This document shows positions 16,396 through 25,592 of a stretch of 64,000 nucleotides of DNA, one piece after another. How positions within the stretch are numbered: position 1 is the stretch's first letter; each line of letters starts with the position of its first letter. The position numbers were made by a program, and so were the translations under genes. This stretch comes from Clostridia bacterium. GTDB taxonomy: Bacteria; Bacillota; Clostridia; Christensenellales; Aristaeellaceae. The stretch spans positions 1-64,000 of the forward strand of contig JAFPWU010000011.1 of assembly GCA_017412715.1 (NCBI GenBank), written 5' to 3'. The notes beneath the pieces are model-generated. The model was not told the origin of the DNA and made no database searches. It saw nothing but the letters and a program-made list of their open reading frames with translations.

Positions 16396-17760
16396 ATGAA
16401 GACACTGTATCTGGAGTGCGGCATGGGAGCGGCGGGCGATATGCTGACCGCGGCTCTGCTGGAGTTGACGGAAAACAGGCAGGTTTTCATCGAAAAGATG
16501 AATGGGCTGGGGCTGCCCGGGGTTCATGTGGAGGCTGAACCTTCCGTGAAATGCGGTATTACCGGAACCCATATGAAGGTAACCGTGGACGGCCTGGAGG
16601 AAGAATCCCATGATGTCCACGACCATGAGCACGAGCATCATGATCATGAACACGAGCAACATGACCACGAACACGAGCATCACGACCATGAGCACGAACA
16701 TCATGACCACGAGCATGAGCATCATGACCATGAGCACGAACATCATGACCATGAGCACGAACATCATGACCACGACCACGAGCATCATGACCATGAGCAT
16801 GATCACGGGCATGGGCACCATCATCACGCCTCCATGAGTGATATTGCCGCGCTCATTGACGGGCTGCAGGTTTCCGATCGGGTAAAATCAGACGCCAGGG
16901 CCGTCTACGGCATCATCGCCGAAGCGGAGAGCCGGGTGCACGGACATCCTGTCAGCCAGATCCACTTCCACGAGGTCGGTACCCTGGACGCTGTCGCGGA
17001 CGTGGTTGCGGTCTGCCTGCTGATGGAGCAGCTCCATCCCGATCAGGTTCTCGTCTCCCCGGTCCATGTGGGCAGCGGCCATGTCCACTGCGCCCACGGA
17101 ATCCTGCCCGTGCCCGCGCCGGCCACTGCCCTGATCCTCGAGGGAATTCCTACCTATGGCGGACAGATTCGCGGAGAGCTTTGCACGCCCACCGGCGCCG
17201 CGCTGCTGAAGCACTTCGCCTCGGGCTTCGGCGACCGTCCCCTGATGACCGTCTCCGCCATCGGGTACGGTATGGGAAAGAAGGATTTCGAGCAGGCCAA
17301 CTGCCTGAGGGCTTTCTTTGGAGAAAGCGAAGGAACCCGGGAGGAGATCGTCCGGCTCGAATGCAATCTGGACGACATGACCGGTGAAGATATCGGCTTT
17401 GCCATGGAAGCGCTTTTCCGGGCGGGAGCCAGGGATGTATATACCCAAAGCATCGGAATGAAGAAAAACCGGCCGGGCATCCTGCTGAGCGTGATCTGCA
17501 TGCCTGAGGACGCGGACCGGCTGGCCGGCGTGATCATGAAGCATACCACTACCCTGGGCATTCGCAGGCTGAACCTGAGCCGGTACGTTCTGGAGCGGAG
17601 CATGAGAACCGTCAGCACCCCTTACGGAGATATCCGGATCAAGCAGGCCTCCGGCATGGGCGTGCAGCGTGAAAAGCCGGAATACGAGGATGTGGCTGCG
17701 CTGGCTCAGAAGCATGATCTTCCTCTGTCCGCAGTTCGGAAATCCATTCCGCGGGATTGA
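16396..17760 (+). CDS. larC: LarC, nickel-pincer cofactor biosynthesis protein, with a long His-rich insert
   Basis: 454-aa LarC (DUF111) protein, the nickel insertase that completes the nickel-pincer nucleotide used by lactate racemase and related enzymes. N-terminal YLECGMGAAGDML (5-17) and the central HFHEVGTLDAVADV are family hallmarks; LECNLDDMTGEDIG and SIGMKKNRPG mark the C-terminal half. In Lactobacillus plantarum the two halves need a programmed frameshift; here they are in one open frame. Residues 72-144 are an exceptional His-rich tract of HDHEHEH heptads with about 40 His. AAAGGAG precedes the start. No larA, larB or larE is in the window. Confidence 0.95.
   Translation: MKTLYLECGMGAAGDMLTAALLELTENRQVFIEKMNGLGLPGVHVEAEPSVKCGITGTHMKVTVDGLEEESHDVHDHEHEHHDHEHEQHDHEHEHHDHEHEHHDHEHEHHDHEHEHHDHEHEHHDHDHEHHDHEHDHGHGHHHHASMSDIAALIDGLQVSDRVKSDARAVYGIIAEAESRVHGHPVSQIHFHEVGTLDAVADVVAVCLLMEQLHPDQVLVSPVHVGSGHVHCAHGILPVPAPATALILEGIPTYGGQIRGELCTPTGAALLKHFASGFGDRPLMTVSAIGYGMGKKDFEQANCLRAFFGESEGTREEIVRLECNLDDMTGEDIGFAMEALFRAGARDVYTQSIGMKKNRPGILLSVICMPEDADRLAGVIMKHTTTLGIRRLNLSRYVLERSMRTVSTPYGDIRIKQASGMGVQREKPEYEDVAALAQKHDLPLSAVRKSIPRD
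16618..16827 (+). repeat. 21-bp tandem repeat encoding HDHEHEH heptads in larC
   Basis: Eight near-identical 21-bp units plus a decayed ninth, in frame inside larC. Units differ mostly by synonymous C/T changes (CAC/CAT, GAG/GAA), one by a His-to-Gln change and one by Glu-to-Asp, so the protein pattern is more conserved than the DNA. Being a multiple of 3, copy-number slippage would keep the frame. Confidence 0.95.
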
Positions 17761-17800
17761 GAAGGATCCGCGGCAAATAAGGATCTGCAGGCATAAAAAG

Positions 17801-17830
17801 AAGACGGCTGATTATCAGGCCGTCTTCCTT
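17801..17830 (+). terminator. bidirectional terminator after larC
   Basis: 8-bp stem AAGACGGC/GCCGTCTT (17801-17808 with 17819-17826) with T runs on both sides. It ends larC on the plus strand. On the minus strand the stop codon of the MacB-like gene lies inside it, so the same hairpin can end the envelope operon. Confidence 0.82.
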
Positions 17831-18915
17831 TTATTATTGCTCAGATCCAGCAGAAACCCGAGCAGCGTCAGAACAATCCCCCACCGGAGCACCCCTCCCC
17901 AGAGGCGGATCTCCGCAGCCTCAGGTGTCGTAAAGCGCAGGGGACGTGCCGCCGCGGCAGTCAGTTCCCAGAATCTTCGCGCAATTGCCTCCGGCTCCAC
18001 CAGCACCTCGGGCACCCATTCCGGGAAGACCAGCATGGGCTGAACAGCCCAGACCGTCAAAGCCGCTCCGGCCGCGATGGTCCCGGCCGCCAGAAGAAGG
18101 ATTGCCGCGGATCTGCCCAGAAGGGTACCCATCATCTGGCGCGGATACCGGGTTTTCAGCTTTTCCCGAAGTTCCAGGATCCAGACCCCCGTCCAGGTCT
18201 TCACCCGGCGAATCAAGCGGCTGAAGAAGTGAATTCCCAGCAAAATCAGCACTGCCCGCAGAAGGATGGTGCCGCGCATCCGCTCCTTGGAGGAGAAGAG
18301 GGCCTGTCCCGCCCCGAAGGTCTCCCTGGCTCCGGATTCAAACTGGGGCCACAGGCTGGCGGAAGCTTTTCCCGCGGTGCTGAGCGTCATGGCGGTACAG
18401 GCCGGAGCGCCTTCCGCCCCCAGGGGAATCCAGGCTGCATAGGCGCCCGTTTCCCCGGTCCTGCGCCGATGGGACGCCACGCCCACCACACGGTAGCTCT
18501 TATCTCCCAGGATCACCACCTGCTCCAGGGGATTCTGATCCCGGAAGAGCTGGAAGGCCAGGGCTTCATCAAGGACGATAACCCGGCTCTCCTTATCTCC
18601 CCGGGACAGGCTCCGGCCGGAGATATATCGGCGGGGATAAACTTCCGCATAGCCCCCAAGCACCTCATAGAGGGTCACATCCCCCTGAGACCGATCCTGA
18701 TGGGTCAGGGAAACCCCTTCCGCGGTTCCATGGAGGGAAAGCGCGGGGAAAACTCCCTCCCACGTCTGTTCAAGCTCTGAAAACCTCTGGGCGATGTCTG
18801 TCCCGCCCGGCAGAAACACATACTGGCAGCAATCCGGCACGGTATACAGCCCGATCAGTCCCGCAAGCATCAGAAGCACTCCGGGCCAGATTCGCCAATG
18901 AAAATTCCGTTTCAT
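17815..18915 (-). CDS. MacB/FtsX-like ABC permease with extracellular core domain
   Basis: 366-aa membrane protein. One membrane segment near the N-terminus (about 9-27) is followed by about 200 extracellular residues resembling the MacB periplasmic core (the YISGRSLSRGDKESRVIVLDEALAFQLF region has the typical layout), then three segments near 227-247, 281-305 and 340-360, i.e. a four-helix FtsX/MacB topology. It follows the HlyD-like adaptor gene by 7 bases, like the adaptor-permease pairs YknX/YknZ and MacA/MacB. No cognate ATPase gene is in the operon. Last gene of the seven-gene envelope operon; its stop falls within the shared terminator. Confidence 0.72.
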   Translation of the reverse strand: MKRNFHWRIWPGVLLMLAGLIGLYTVPDCCQYVFLPGGTDIAQRFSELEQTWEGVFPALSLHGTAEGVSLTHQDRSQGDVTLYEVLGGYAEVYPRRYISGRSLSRGDKESRVIVLDEALAFQLFRDQNPLEQVVILGDKSYRVVGVASHRRRTGETGAYAAWIPLGAEGAPACTAMTLSTAGKASASLWPQFESGARETFGAGQALFSSKERMRGTILLRAVLILLGIHFFSRLIRRVKTWTGVWILELREKLKTRYPRQMMGTLLGRSAAILLLAAGTIAAGAALTVWAVQPMLVFPEWVPEVLVEPEAIARRFWELTAAAARPLRFTTPEAAEIRLWGGVLRWGIVLTLLGFLLDLSNNKRKTA

Positions 18916-18922
18916 ATTTTCC

Positions 18923-20260
18923 TCAGTTATACTCCATGACCGTTCCGTTCTCCGTCAGGGCTCTGTCCTCCATATAAAGGACTTTCTGATAGGTCAGGTC
19001 CTCCGCCACGGAAACGGTGCTGCCGTTCTCCGCCAGCACCTTCACGTTCTGGCGGACCGCCTTCATCTGATTTCCTCCGAAAGTGGAGCTTTCCGTCTGC
19101 CCCACGTAGACATATCGGTCCTCCCCGCTGCCCCGGACAGCGGAAGCAGGCAGAAGGCAGGTGGACTCGCTGCTGCGGGTGGTCAGCCTGGCCTTGATTT
19201 CATTCTTCATCATACTGGCCACGCTGCCCATGGCATAAACGACATCCTGGGTAATCTCCACATCCGCGTAAGGCCTGCCTTCCGAGGTCAGACCGGTATT
19301 CACCACCTTCGAGCTGGGATCGCTCCATCCATCGCTCAGAAGGGTGATGGCGGTACCGTCCTTCACCTCCTGCTTTACCTCGCTCAGATCCACCCGGATG
19401 ACCGGGTTGGATCCCTTGGGCGTCAGGGTCAGAAGCACCGTATCCCCATCCGCGTTGCCGCCCTTTTCCACATTCACCTTCGAGACATACGCGGTTCGCG
19501 GCGCGGTCACCTTGGCTGCTGTTCTGGACAGGACCTGGATGTCCGTCATCTGTTCCTCCAGGCTCGCCAGCGTCTCCTGCTTTTCCTTCATCTGCTGCAT
19601 CTGATTCCAGGTGTCCTCATCGATCGCATATCGATCCACCTCGGATAGAACTTCCGCCGCGGAGGCAGCTTCCCCGTCCGCCAGGATCCAGGCATCAAAG
19701 AGCGCCTTCAGTTCTTCGCCCGCATCCTCCGGCAGGGTATTCTTCCCGGTCATCTCCAGGCCGGCCATGCGCAGGGCCGCCTGCAGGTCCACCTTCGCGG
19801 CCTGCGCCGCCTCCCGGGCCGCAGACTCCGCCAGCCAGGCTTCCTGCCAGCGTTTTTCCCCGGAGGTAAGCCGAATATCCTTCGTCTTCAACTCCAGGGC
19901 CCGCAGCTCCCTCTGGGTCGCGGCGGCATCCTTCTTCAGCTTTTCAAGGGTTTTCTCCCCGTCGGTCACCTTCGAGGCAATGAGGTTATCCCCCTTCTTC
20001 ACCTTGTCCCCTGCCGTCACATAAACCCGGGTCACCGTAAGGCTCAGGCCTTCCGGCACGCTGACCTTTACCTCTTCTTCCGCGGGGAAAACGACCTGAC
20101 CCTTCAGCTCCGTTTCCTGCTCCATCCTGCCCATCTTTACCTGTGCAAACCGAACCTTCGGCGTGGTCAGGCTCCGAACCGTTCCGGAGAAAAAGATGCA
20201 CAGGGCTACCGCCACAGCAAGAATAACCATTCCCCGCAGAGCAAACTTCTTCATTTTCAT
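18923..20260 (-). CDS. HlyD/MacA-like adaptor protein (second in operon)
   Basis: 445-aa membrane-anchored adaptor. A single N-terminal membrane segment (about 9-28) precedes a lipoyl/barrel-sandwich half (KGQVVFPAEEEVKVSVPEG, VYVTAGDKVKKGDNLI), a long alpha-helical hairpin (about 100-240, Lys/Glu/Ala-rich coiled coil), the second half of the sandwich (VTAPRTAYVSKVNVEKGGNADGDTVL region) and a beta-barrel and end domain. This is the architecture of MacA/YknX adaptors. It overlaps the upstream permease gene by 4 bases and is followed 7 bases later by the MacB-like permease. Probable job: link a permease to an extracellular partner or substrate. Confidence 0.82.
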   Translation of the reverse strand: MKMKKFALRGMVILAVAVALCIFFSGTVRSLTTPKVRFAQVKMGRMEQETELKGQVVFPAEEEVKVSVPEGLSLTVTRVYVTAGDKVKKGDNLIASKVTDGEKTLEKLKKDAAATQRELRALELKTKDIRLTSGEKRWQEAWLAESAAREAAQAAKVDLQAALRMAGLEMTGKNTLPEDAGEELKALFDAWILADGEAASAAEVLSEVDRYAIDEDTWNQMQQMKEKQETLASLEEQMTDIQVLSRTAAKVTAPRTAYVSKVNVEKGGNADGDTVLLTLTPKGSNPVIRVDLSEVKQEVKDGTAITLLSDGWSDPSSKVVNTGLTSEGRPYADVEITQDVVYAMGSVASMMKNEIKARLTTRSSESTCLLPASAVRGSGEDRYVYVGQTESSTFGGNQMKAVRQNVKVLAENGSTVSVAEDLTYQKVLYMEDRALTENGTVMEYN

Positions 20261-21117
20261 TTCAACTCCGTCAACTGAATTCCGCTGAGGATATCCTCCT
20301 GGAAAAAAAGATACACGAACAAAGCGGGCAGAATGTACAGCGCAGCGCCCGCAAACTCAAAGCCGGTGTTCTCGCTGGCCAGCTGGTTGAACATGGTGGA
20401 CAGGGGCTGAAGATCCTGCCTCGCCGCCAGATAGGTCAGAGGCTGCTCCACCAGGTTCCAGCAGTCCGCGAAAGAAAGGGCCGCGGACGCCCCCAGGATG
20501 GGGCGACATACCGGAATAATCACCCGCAGATAGGTGCTGAAAACTCCCGCTCCGTCCATCTCGGCCGCCTCGATCAGCTCTCCCGGCAGCCCCACCATGA
20601 ACTGGCGGATCAGGAAAACGTAGAAGGGAGCGAACCAGAGGGGCAGCACGACTGCCCAGATGGTATTCATCAGTCCAATGCTGCGGAGCGTCAGAACGTT
20701 GGGCACCATGGTGACCTGGAAGGGAAGCAGCATCAGCAGGATGATGCAGAAATAGATTCCATTTCGTCCAGGAAACCTGAACCTGCTCAGTCCAAAGGCC
20801 AGGGACGGCACAAAGATCGCCTGTCCCGAAAGGATCAGCGCCGCGTACATTACCGAATTCACGAAAAGGCGAAGCACGGTATTATCCGCGATCAGGATCT
20901 GGTGATACTGGCTCAGGGATACCATATTGGGAATCAGATGAGGATCCATCCAGCGGGTTTCATCATAGCTTCCCCGGGTCTTCATATAGGCCTTCATTTC
21001 CGCGATGGAGGAAAAGGAATACAGGAAGGTCTGAATCATGGGAAGCAGCAGAATCAGCGCCAGCAGCAGGAAAAATCCACGGATCAGAAAGAGGCGAAGG
21101 CCGCTTACTTTATGCAT
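20257..21117 (-). CDS. carbohydrate ABC transporter permease (MalG-type)
   Basis: 286-aa inner-membrane permease with six predicted membrane segments and the ABC-importer EAA loop ELIEAAEMDGAG followed by STYLRVIIPVCRP, which contacts the ATPase. This matches the MalG/CUT1 family, normally used for sugar uptake. It follows the MalF-type gene by 12 bases and overlaps the adaptor gene downstream by 4. No ATPase gene of the MsmK/MalK type is in the operon; Gram-positive sugar importers often share one encoded elsewhere. Confidence 0.9.
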   Translation of the reverse strand: MHKVSGLRLFLIRGFFLLLALILLLPMIQTFLYSFSSIAEMKAYMKTRGSYDETRWMDPHLIPNMVSLSQYHQILIADNTVLRLFVNSVMYAALILSGQAIFVPSLAFGLSRFRFPGRNGIYFCIILLMLLPFQVTMVPNVLTLRSIGLMNTIWAVVLPLWFAPFYVFLIRQFMVGLPGELIEAAEMDGAGVFSTYLRVIIPVCRPILGASAALSFADCWNLVEQPLTYLAARQDLQPLSTMFNQLASENTGFEFAGAALYILPALFVYLFFQEDILSGIQLTELK

Positions 21118-21129
21118 CTTCCGCCCCTC

Positions 21130-21984
21130 CTATACCAGTCCGCGCTGGGCTCTTTGCTGCATCCAGAACAGGAGGCCAAAGAGGGCGAACACGATCACTG
21201 CAAAGATGTACGCCGCTGTCGTCACGTTCTGATAATTCAGCTTCACGTACATGTTGTTCATATAATTCTGGAGCGTGTAAAGAGGTTCATCCGGATAGGC
21301 GCCGCCGATAAAGTAAACCTCCTTGAAGATCCGGAAGGCATTGACCCAGCACAGGATGAACACCAGAAAAGCGGAAGGGACGATCATAGGCAGCGTAATG
21401 GAAAAGGCCTGACGGGAAAAGGAAGCACCTTCCAGGGTGGCATACTCATACAATGCTTCCGGAATGGCCTGCAGGGCGGCCAGAAAGATCACCACGCAGA
21501 AGCCCAGATTCTTCCACAGGAAAAGCAGCACCACCGGGATCCGAAGCTCCGCTCCCTGCAGCCAGAAGGTCCTGCCGCCCCCCAGCGCCACCAGAATCCG
21601 GTTGACCGGGCCGCCGTAATCGAACCAGAGCAGCCAGATAATCAGCACCGCGCTGGAAGGCATCAGATAGGGCAGCAGCACGCTGCTCCGAAAAAAGGCT
21701 CCCTCCGGACGCAGGCGGTTCAGCGCCACGGAAAGCACAAAGGACAGCAGAAACAGACTGGGCGCGCAGATCAGGCTCAGCTCCATGGTATTCTTCAGCC
21801 CCAGCTGAAACATGGGATTCTGCCATACATTGATATAATTCTGGAAGCCTACAAAGGCATTCTCGAAGCTGCCGTCTGTCAGGCTGTACCAGATTCCCCC
21901 GAAGAATGGAACGACATAGAACATCAGCAGTCCCGCCAGGCCCGGGAGAAGAAAAGGCAGGACCAATCTTTTCTTTTGGTACAA
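21130..21984 (-). CDS. carbohydrate ABC transporter permease (MalF-type)
   Basis: 284-aa permease with six predicted membrane segments; the EAA loop is ALYEYATLEGAS with the following FSITLPMIVP. It belongs with the MalF/CUT1 sugar permeases. It starts 46 bases after the binding-protein gene and is followed 12 bases later by the MalG-type gene, the standard order for CUT1 importers. N-terminal KKRLVLPFLLPG is typical of the family. Confidence 0.9.
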   Translation of the reverse strand: MYQKKRLVLPFLLPGLAGLLMFYVVPFFGGIWYSLTDGSFENAFVGFQNYINVWQNPMFQLGLKNTMELSLICAPSLFLLSFVLSVALNRLRPEGAFFRSSVLLPYLMPSSAVLIIWLLWFDYGGPVNRILVALGGGRTFWLQGAELRIPVVLLFLWKNLGFCVVIFLAALQAIPEALYEYATLEGASFSRQAFSITLPMIVPSAFLVFILCWVNAFRIFKEVYFIGGAYPDEPLYTLQNYMNNMYVKLNYQNVTTAAYIFAVIVFALFGLLFWMQQRAQRGLV

Positions 21985-22030
21985 GAGAAACCAATCTCCT
22001 TCTCTGCGATCCGCATTTACAGCGGCCGGC

Positions 22031-24415
22031 TCAGTTTCCTTCCAGCCTCATCATCTGAACCTTCCGGTCGATATAGCTCAGGAGCTCGCCGGAGGATGCG
22101 CTGCCTTCGCAGAAACTCTGCATCATCTGCTGGAACAGCTCTCCGTCGCCGCCGGAGTTCAGGGTGCTGTAGAAGTCCCAGGTCTGAACCTTCAGATAAC
22201 CGGCCATCTTCCGATAGAGCTCTATGCCCTCGGGGCTGACCAGCCAGCTGGTGCTGTCATAATCCTCCAGCACTTCCTCATAGGTCTTCAAAACTTCTTC
22301 CCAGTTTTCAATCTCTTCCTCATCCTCTTCCTCCCGGACCTTCTCCAGGTTCTTCCGGGCCTGATCCAGCCATTTCTGGATGCTCTTCCGGGTCTCCTCG
22401 TGACCCGGATACCGGATGGGCTCCATCAGGTCGGGATAGAGGGAGTACCGCGTGGAAGTATCCAGCCTTTCCAGCAGCTTTTCGAGGAAAGCCGCGGCTT
22501 CTGTCTGATGGATGGAATAGGGATTCACAAAGGCCACTGTCATGGAGACCGGAGCCAGAGCTTCCCCGCCTTTCTCCAGAGCCAGAATCAAAGGCGCGTT
22601 CCAGTTGTAGCTTTCTATATTCAGTCCGCCATAGGTCATAAACAGGCCTTCCCGCTCTCCGCCCAGCGCCTTGTAGGTAGCGGCATCCTGAATTCCGTCC
22701 AGCTCCTCCGCGTCCAGGATCTCCAGCGCTTCGCAGTCCATCTTCTGGATCCGGTCCAGCAGGTTCAGCAGCCTTTCCGTATTAAAAGGCTGGTCCTCAT
22801 TGGCCATGCTGTACTGGGTCAGAATCTGGCTGACCATCATCTCCTTCAGGCTGTTCCGATAGGTGTACAGCTCAAAGGGCCTGACCTCCGTGCCCGCAGT
22901 TTTTCCTGGAAGCTCCTGCAAAAAGTCCAGGAATTCCTCCCAGCTTCCGGGCATTTCCTCCCGGGACATGCCCAGCTTTTTCATGGCCTCCGTACTGTAT
23001 CCCAGGGTGGTGCCGCTGATGGCTACGGGAATTCCCACCAGCTTTCCCTCCCGTTCCAGGATCGTCCTTGCCCAGGGATACATCTTCGCCACTTCCCCTG
23101 GAAGGCTCCCGCTGCCGCTGAGGTCCGCCATGAAGCCCCGCCTGTAGACAGCGCTGAAGGCGCTGTTCGTGGTCTCCACCAGAAAGATGTCCACGCTGCT
23201 GTCCTGATTCATCATGCCGGCGAGCAGGGTGTCCGAATCACCGAATTCCTCCCGGACAATGCTGATATCGCTGTGTTCGGCCACGAAGGCATTGCTGGCA
23301 TCCTCCAGGGCGGTGCTCCAGGAGAAGGGACGGATCCGCAGCGTTACCGCGCTGCGCTTCTCCGGATCCGTATTCCGCAGATAGGCTCCGTTATAGTTCC
23401 AGATCACCAGCTGTTCCCCTTCGGTCAGGAGCGCAAACTCCGAATTGGCGATGGGGCTGTCATTCACCGGCTCAGCCTGGGACAGATCCCGGTTCGCCGC
23501 CCGGTAGATCTCGCCGTTTCTGGTATAATAGATTGTGTCGGTATCCGGATTCCAGGCAAAGTTATTCACAGAGCCCTCCGACAGGTCGAAGCGGACGAGG
23601 ACCTCCATGCTCTCGTCCTCTGGATCATACAGGCTGAACGCCTTCTCGCTCCGCTCGCCCCAGACATACTGGCAGACCATCAGCCGTCCGTCAGGGGTAA
23701 CCCCAATATCCGAAAGATCCTGTATCGTATGCTCCGTGTATGCTCCGGTGGTCAGATCAAAAGCCATGATCTCGGAATTTCCGTTGTCATCGTAGACGGA
23801 AAGGAAAAGCTGATCTCCCGCGGCAACGCTGGCATTGGCATACCGGGAATAAGCAGCGGTTCCGGAGCTTTCCACCATGGCGCTCCAGTCCAGGGTGACC
23901 GCGTCCTCCTCCGCCAGGGTTGCCTTGCCGTCATGCAGTTCCAGCTTCCGCACATGGCCGCCGGATACTGTACTGGCTTCCCCCATGTAGCTGGTGTTCA
24001 GGGAGATCGCCAGATAAGGCTCTCCCTGCCAGATAAACATGCAGGAGACGCTGCCGTTGCTGGACAGCGCTTCCCGGTTGCTTTCCTCCTCGTCCTCGTC
24101 GGGATCTTCTGTTTCCCCGTCGCCCCCTTCAGCCCCTTCAGGGTCGATATCCGTCAGGCTGTCCTGGAGTTCTTTCAGATCCCAGACTGTCGTCTCCCCG
24201 GTGGTAAGATTAACCTCCCCCAGCATCCAGGTACTTCCGCCGTAATACACCCAGAGCTTCTCCCCCGCGACCGCTGCATATTCCAGGTACTGGTTGGAAG
24301 GAAGCGTATCGTCCTCCGTCAGCCGAATGGGCCGGTCTCCGGCCCCGGCCATTGCGCCGCCGAGGCACAGGAACAGCATCATCAGAGCCAGGATAAAGCT
24401 TGCCGTCTTTTTCAT
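22031..24415 (-). CDS. extracellular solute-binding protein with N-terminal propeller-like domain
   Basis: 794-aa exported protein. Signal peptide at 1-23 (MKKTASFILALMM, cleavage likely after AMA). Residues 24-350 are repetitive beta-strands with recurring LTTGETTVWDL- and SLYDPEDE-like elements, suggesting a beta-propeller; an acidic loop lies at 90-111. From about 357 the sequence is a CUT1-type solute-binding domain (VTLRIRPFSWSTAL through SWEEFLDFLQELP), with a charged coiled stretch near 690-728. There is no lipobox Cys. Start 24415 was chosen because it begins the signal peptide and follows AAGGAGG; the frame is open to 24508. Usual binding proteins are about 420-550 aa, so the propeller is an addition. 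Confidence 0.82.
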   Translation of the reverse strand: MKKTASFILALMMLFLCLGGAMAGAGDRPIRLTEDDTLPSNQYLEYAAVAGEKLWVYYGGSTWMLGEVNLTTGETTVWDLKELQDSLTDIDPEGAEGGDGETEDPDEDEEESNREALSSNGSVSCMFIWQGEPYLAISLNTSYMGEASTVSGGHVRKLELHDGKATLAEEDAVTLDWSAMVESSGTAAYSRYANASVAAGDQLFLSVYDDNGNSEIMAFDLTTGAYTEHTIQDLSDIGVTPDGRLMVCQYVWGERSEKAFSLYDPEDESMEVLVRFDLSEGSVNNFAWNPDTDTIYYTRNGEIYRAANRDLSQAEPVNDSPIANSEFALLTEGEQLVIWNYNGAYLRNTDPEKRSAVTLRIRPFSWSTALEDASNAFVAEHSDISIVREEFGDSDTLLAGMMNQDSSVDIFLVETTNSAFSAVYRRGFMADLSGSGSLPGEVAKMYPWARTILEREGKLVGIPVAISGTTLGYSTEAMKKLGMSREEMPGSWEEFLDFLQELPGKTAGTEVRPFELYTYRNSLKEMMVSQILTQYSMANEDQPFNTERLLNLLDRIQKMDCEALEILDAEELDGIQDAATYKALGGEREGLFMTYGGLNIESYNWNAPLILALEKGGEALAPVSMTVAFVNPYSIHQTEAAAFLEKLLERLDTSTRYSLYPDLMEPIRYPGHEETRKSIQKWLDQARKNLEKVREEEDEEEIENWEEVLKTYEEVLEDYDSTSWLVSPEGIELYRKMAGYLKVQTWDFYSTLNSGGDGELFQQMMQSFCEGSASSGELLSYIDRKVQMMRLEGN

Positions 24416-24518
24416 CTTGTCAGGGTTCCTCCTTCTATTCACAGGTCGGCTGAAGGGAATCATGGATTGATTCCTTCCCCGGCTGGTTCCCGCCGGAAAA
24501 GTCTTCATCCCTTGCTTC

Positions 24519-25592
24519 TTACTGATCGACGTTTACGATCACGGTCATCCCCGCCCGAATGCGTTCATCCGCGTCCAGGGTGGCTAAAGCGCTGTAGGTT
24601 TTTTTTGCGTTCGCGGTGCCTTCTTTTTGCGCGGTATTCACGTGGGCAATGGAGGCGATCTCTCCGTGATAAGCCTTTCCGCTTTCACTTTCCCAGTACA
24701 GCTCCATGGTGACTTTCTGCCCTTCCTTCAGGCTGAACAGGTCTGCCTCAGGCACCTCAAATTCAACCTGCAGACTGTCGAAAGGCATAATTTTGATCAG
24801 GGTATCCCCTTTGGCCACCGTTTCGCCGTTGCCCTTCTCCACGCTGGAAATAATGCCGGTCACAGGGGACAGCACCTGATTGTCCGGGGCATAAAGTCCG
24901 TCCAGCACCCCGCTCACGGTTTCGAACAGCAATTCTCCCCGCTCCACAAAATCCCCGTTCCGCACATGGATTTTCAGGATGCTTCCTTCTCCCTTCACGG
25001 CCACCGGCGTAGCGCGGCCCACCGTTCCTCTTCCGACACAGCTCTCCTTGCTGTAATCCTGCTTCCGGTAGATGTCTACCTTCTCCTCCATGTAAAAATC
25101 GCCCCCGGTAACCTCCACCTTGTATCCCTTCTCCGTCAGGGTGGAAACCATCCCCGTTCCCCGGTGAGAGCCGTCGGTTACGCACTTCAGATAAACCCGC
25201 TCTCCCAGGTGAATATACCGGTTCTCGCTGGCCGTATAGGCTTTGTCCGAGGACGCCTCAATCACATATCTGTTCGTAGGCTCAATATACAGGCTGGCGC
25301 CGTATCTTTCCGTCACATTCTCCGCCTTGTCCCCCTCCGCGATAAAAAGCCCGGAAATGGTTCCTTCCACGGGAGCATAATTGAGGGTAGTGTCAATGGC
25401 CGCCAGTACCTCTCCCTCTGTGACCATGCCTCCGGCCCGTTTGCCGCATTCGGTGATCTTCCCTCCGAAGGCGGCCTGAATCAATACGGTATCTCCGGCC
25501 ACCACAGTGCCTTCGTAGGACAGTTCCGCCGCCGCGCAGGAAAAGCTCAGTGCCATCAGGACCGCCAGCACCCATCCCATCAGCCTTTTCAT
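24519..25592 (-). CDS. secreted HlyD-like adaptor protein (first in operon)
   Basis: 357-aa exported protein with a signal peptide (MKRLMGWVLAVLMALSFSCAAA) and at least two biotinyl/lipoyl-type barrel-sandwich segments (GGKITECGKRAGGMVTEGEVLAAI; SPVTGIISSVEKGNGETVAKGDTLIKI), then a beta-barrel end (ALATLDADERIRAGMTVIVNV). It lacks the long coiled-coil hairpin of the second adaptor. It overlaps the upstream repeat-protein gene by 4 bases (ATGA). The soluble form suggests an extracellular adaptor rather than a membrane-anchored one, although uncleaved anchoring is possible. Confidence 0.75.
   Translation of the reverse strand: MKRLMGWVLAVLMALSFSCAAAELSYEGTVVAGDTVLIQAAFGGKITECGKRAGGMVTEGEVLAAIDTTLNYAPVEGTISGLFIAEGDKAENVTERYGASLYIEPTNRYVIEASSDKAYTASENRYIHLGERVYLKCVTDGSHRGTGMVSTLTEKGYKVEVTGGDFYMEEKVDIYRKQDYSKESCVGRGTVGRATPVAVKGEGSILKIHVRNGDFVERGELLFETVSGVLDGLYAPDNQVLSPVTGIISSVEKGNGETVAKGDTLIKIMPFDSLQVEFEVPEADLFSLKEGQKVTMELYWESESGKAYHGEIASIAHVNTAQKEGTANAKKTYSALATLDADERIRAGMTVIVNVDQ

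Noticed and set aside
16618..16827. CRISPR-like periodic sequence
   Set aside because: Units are contiguous 21-bp coding repeats with no spacers. The same applies to the 36-bp repeats at 26942-27187.
16610..16837. A Met/Thr-rich frame and a Met/Val-rich antisense frame over the larC repeat
   Set aside because: Both are by-products of the 21-bp repeat in other frames. The LarC frame has the conserved ends on both sides.
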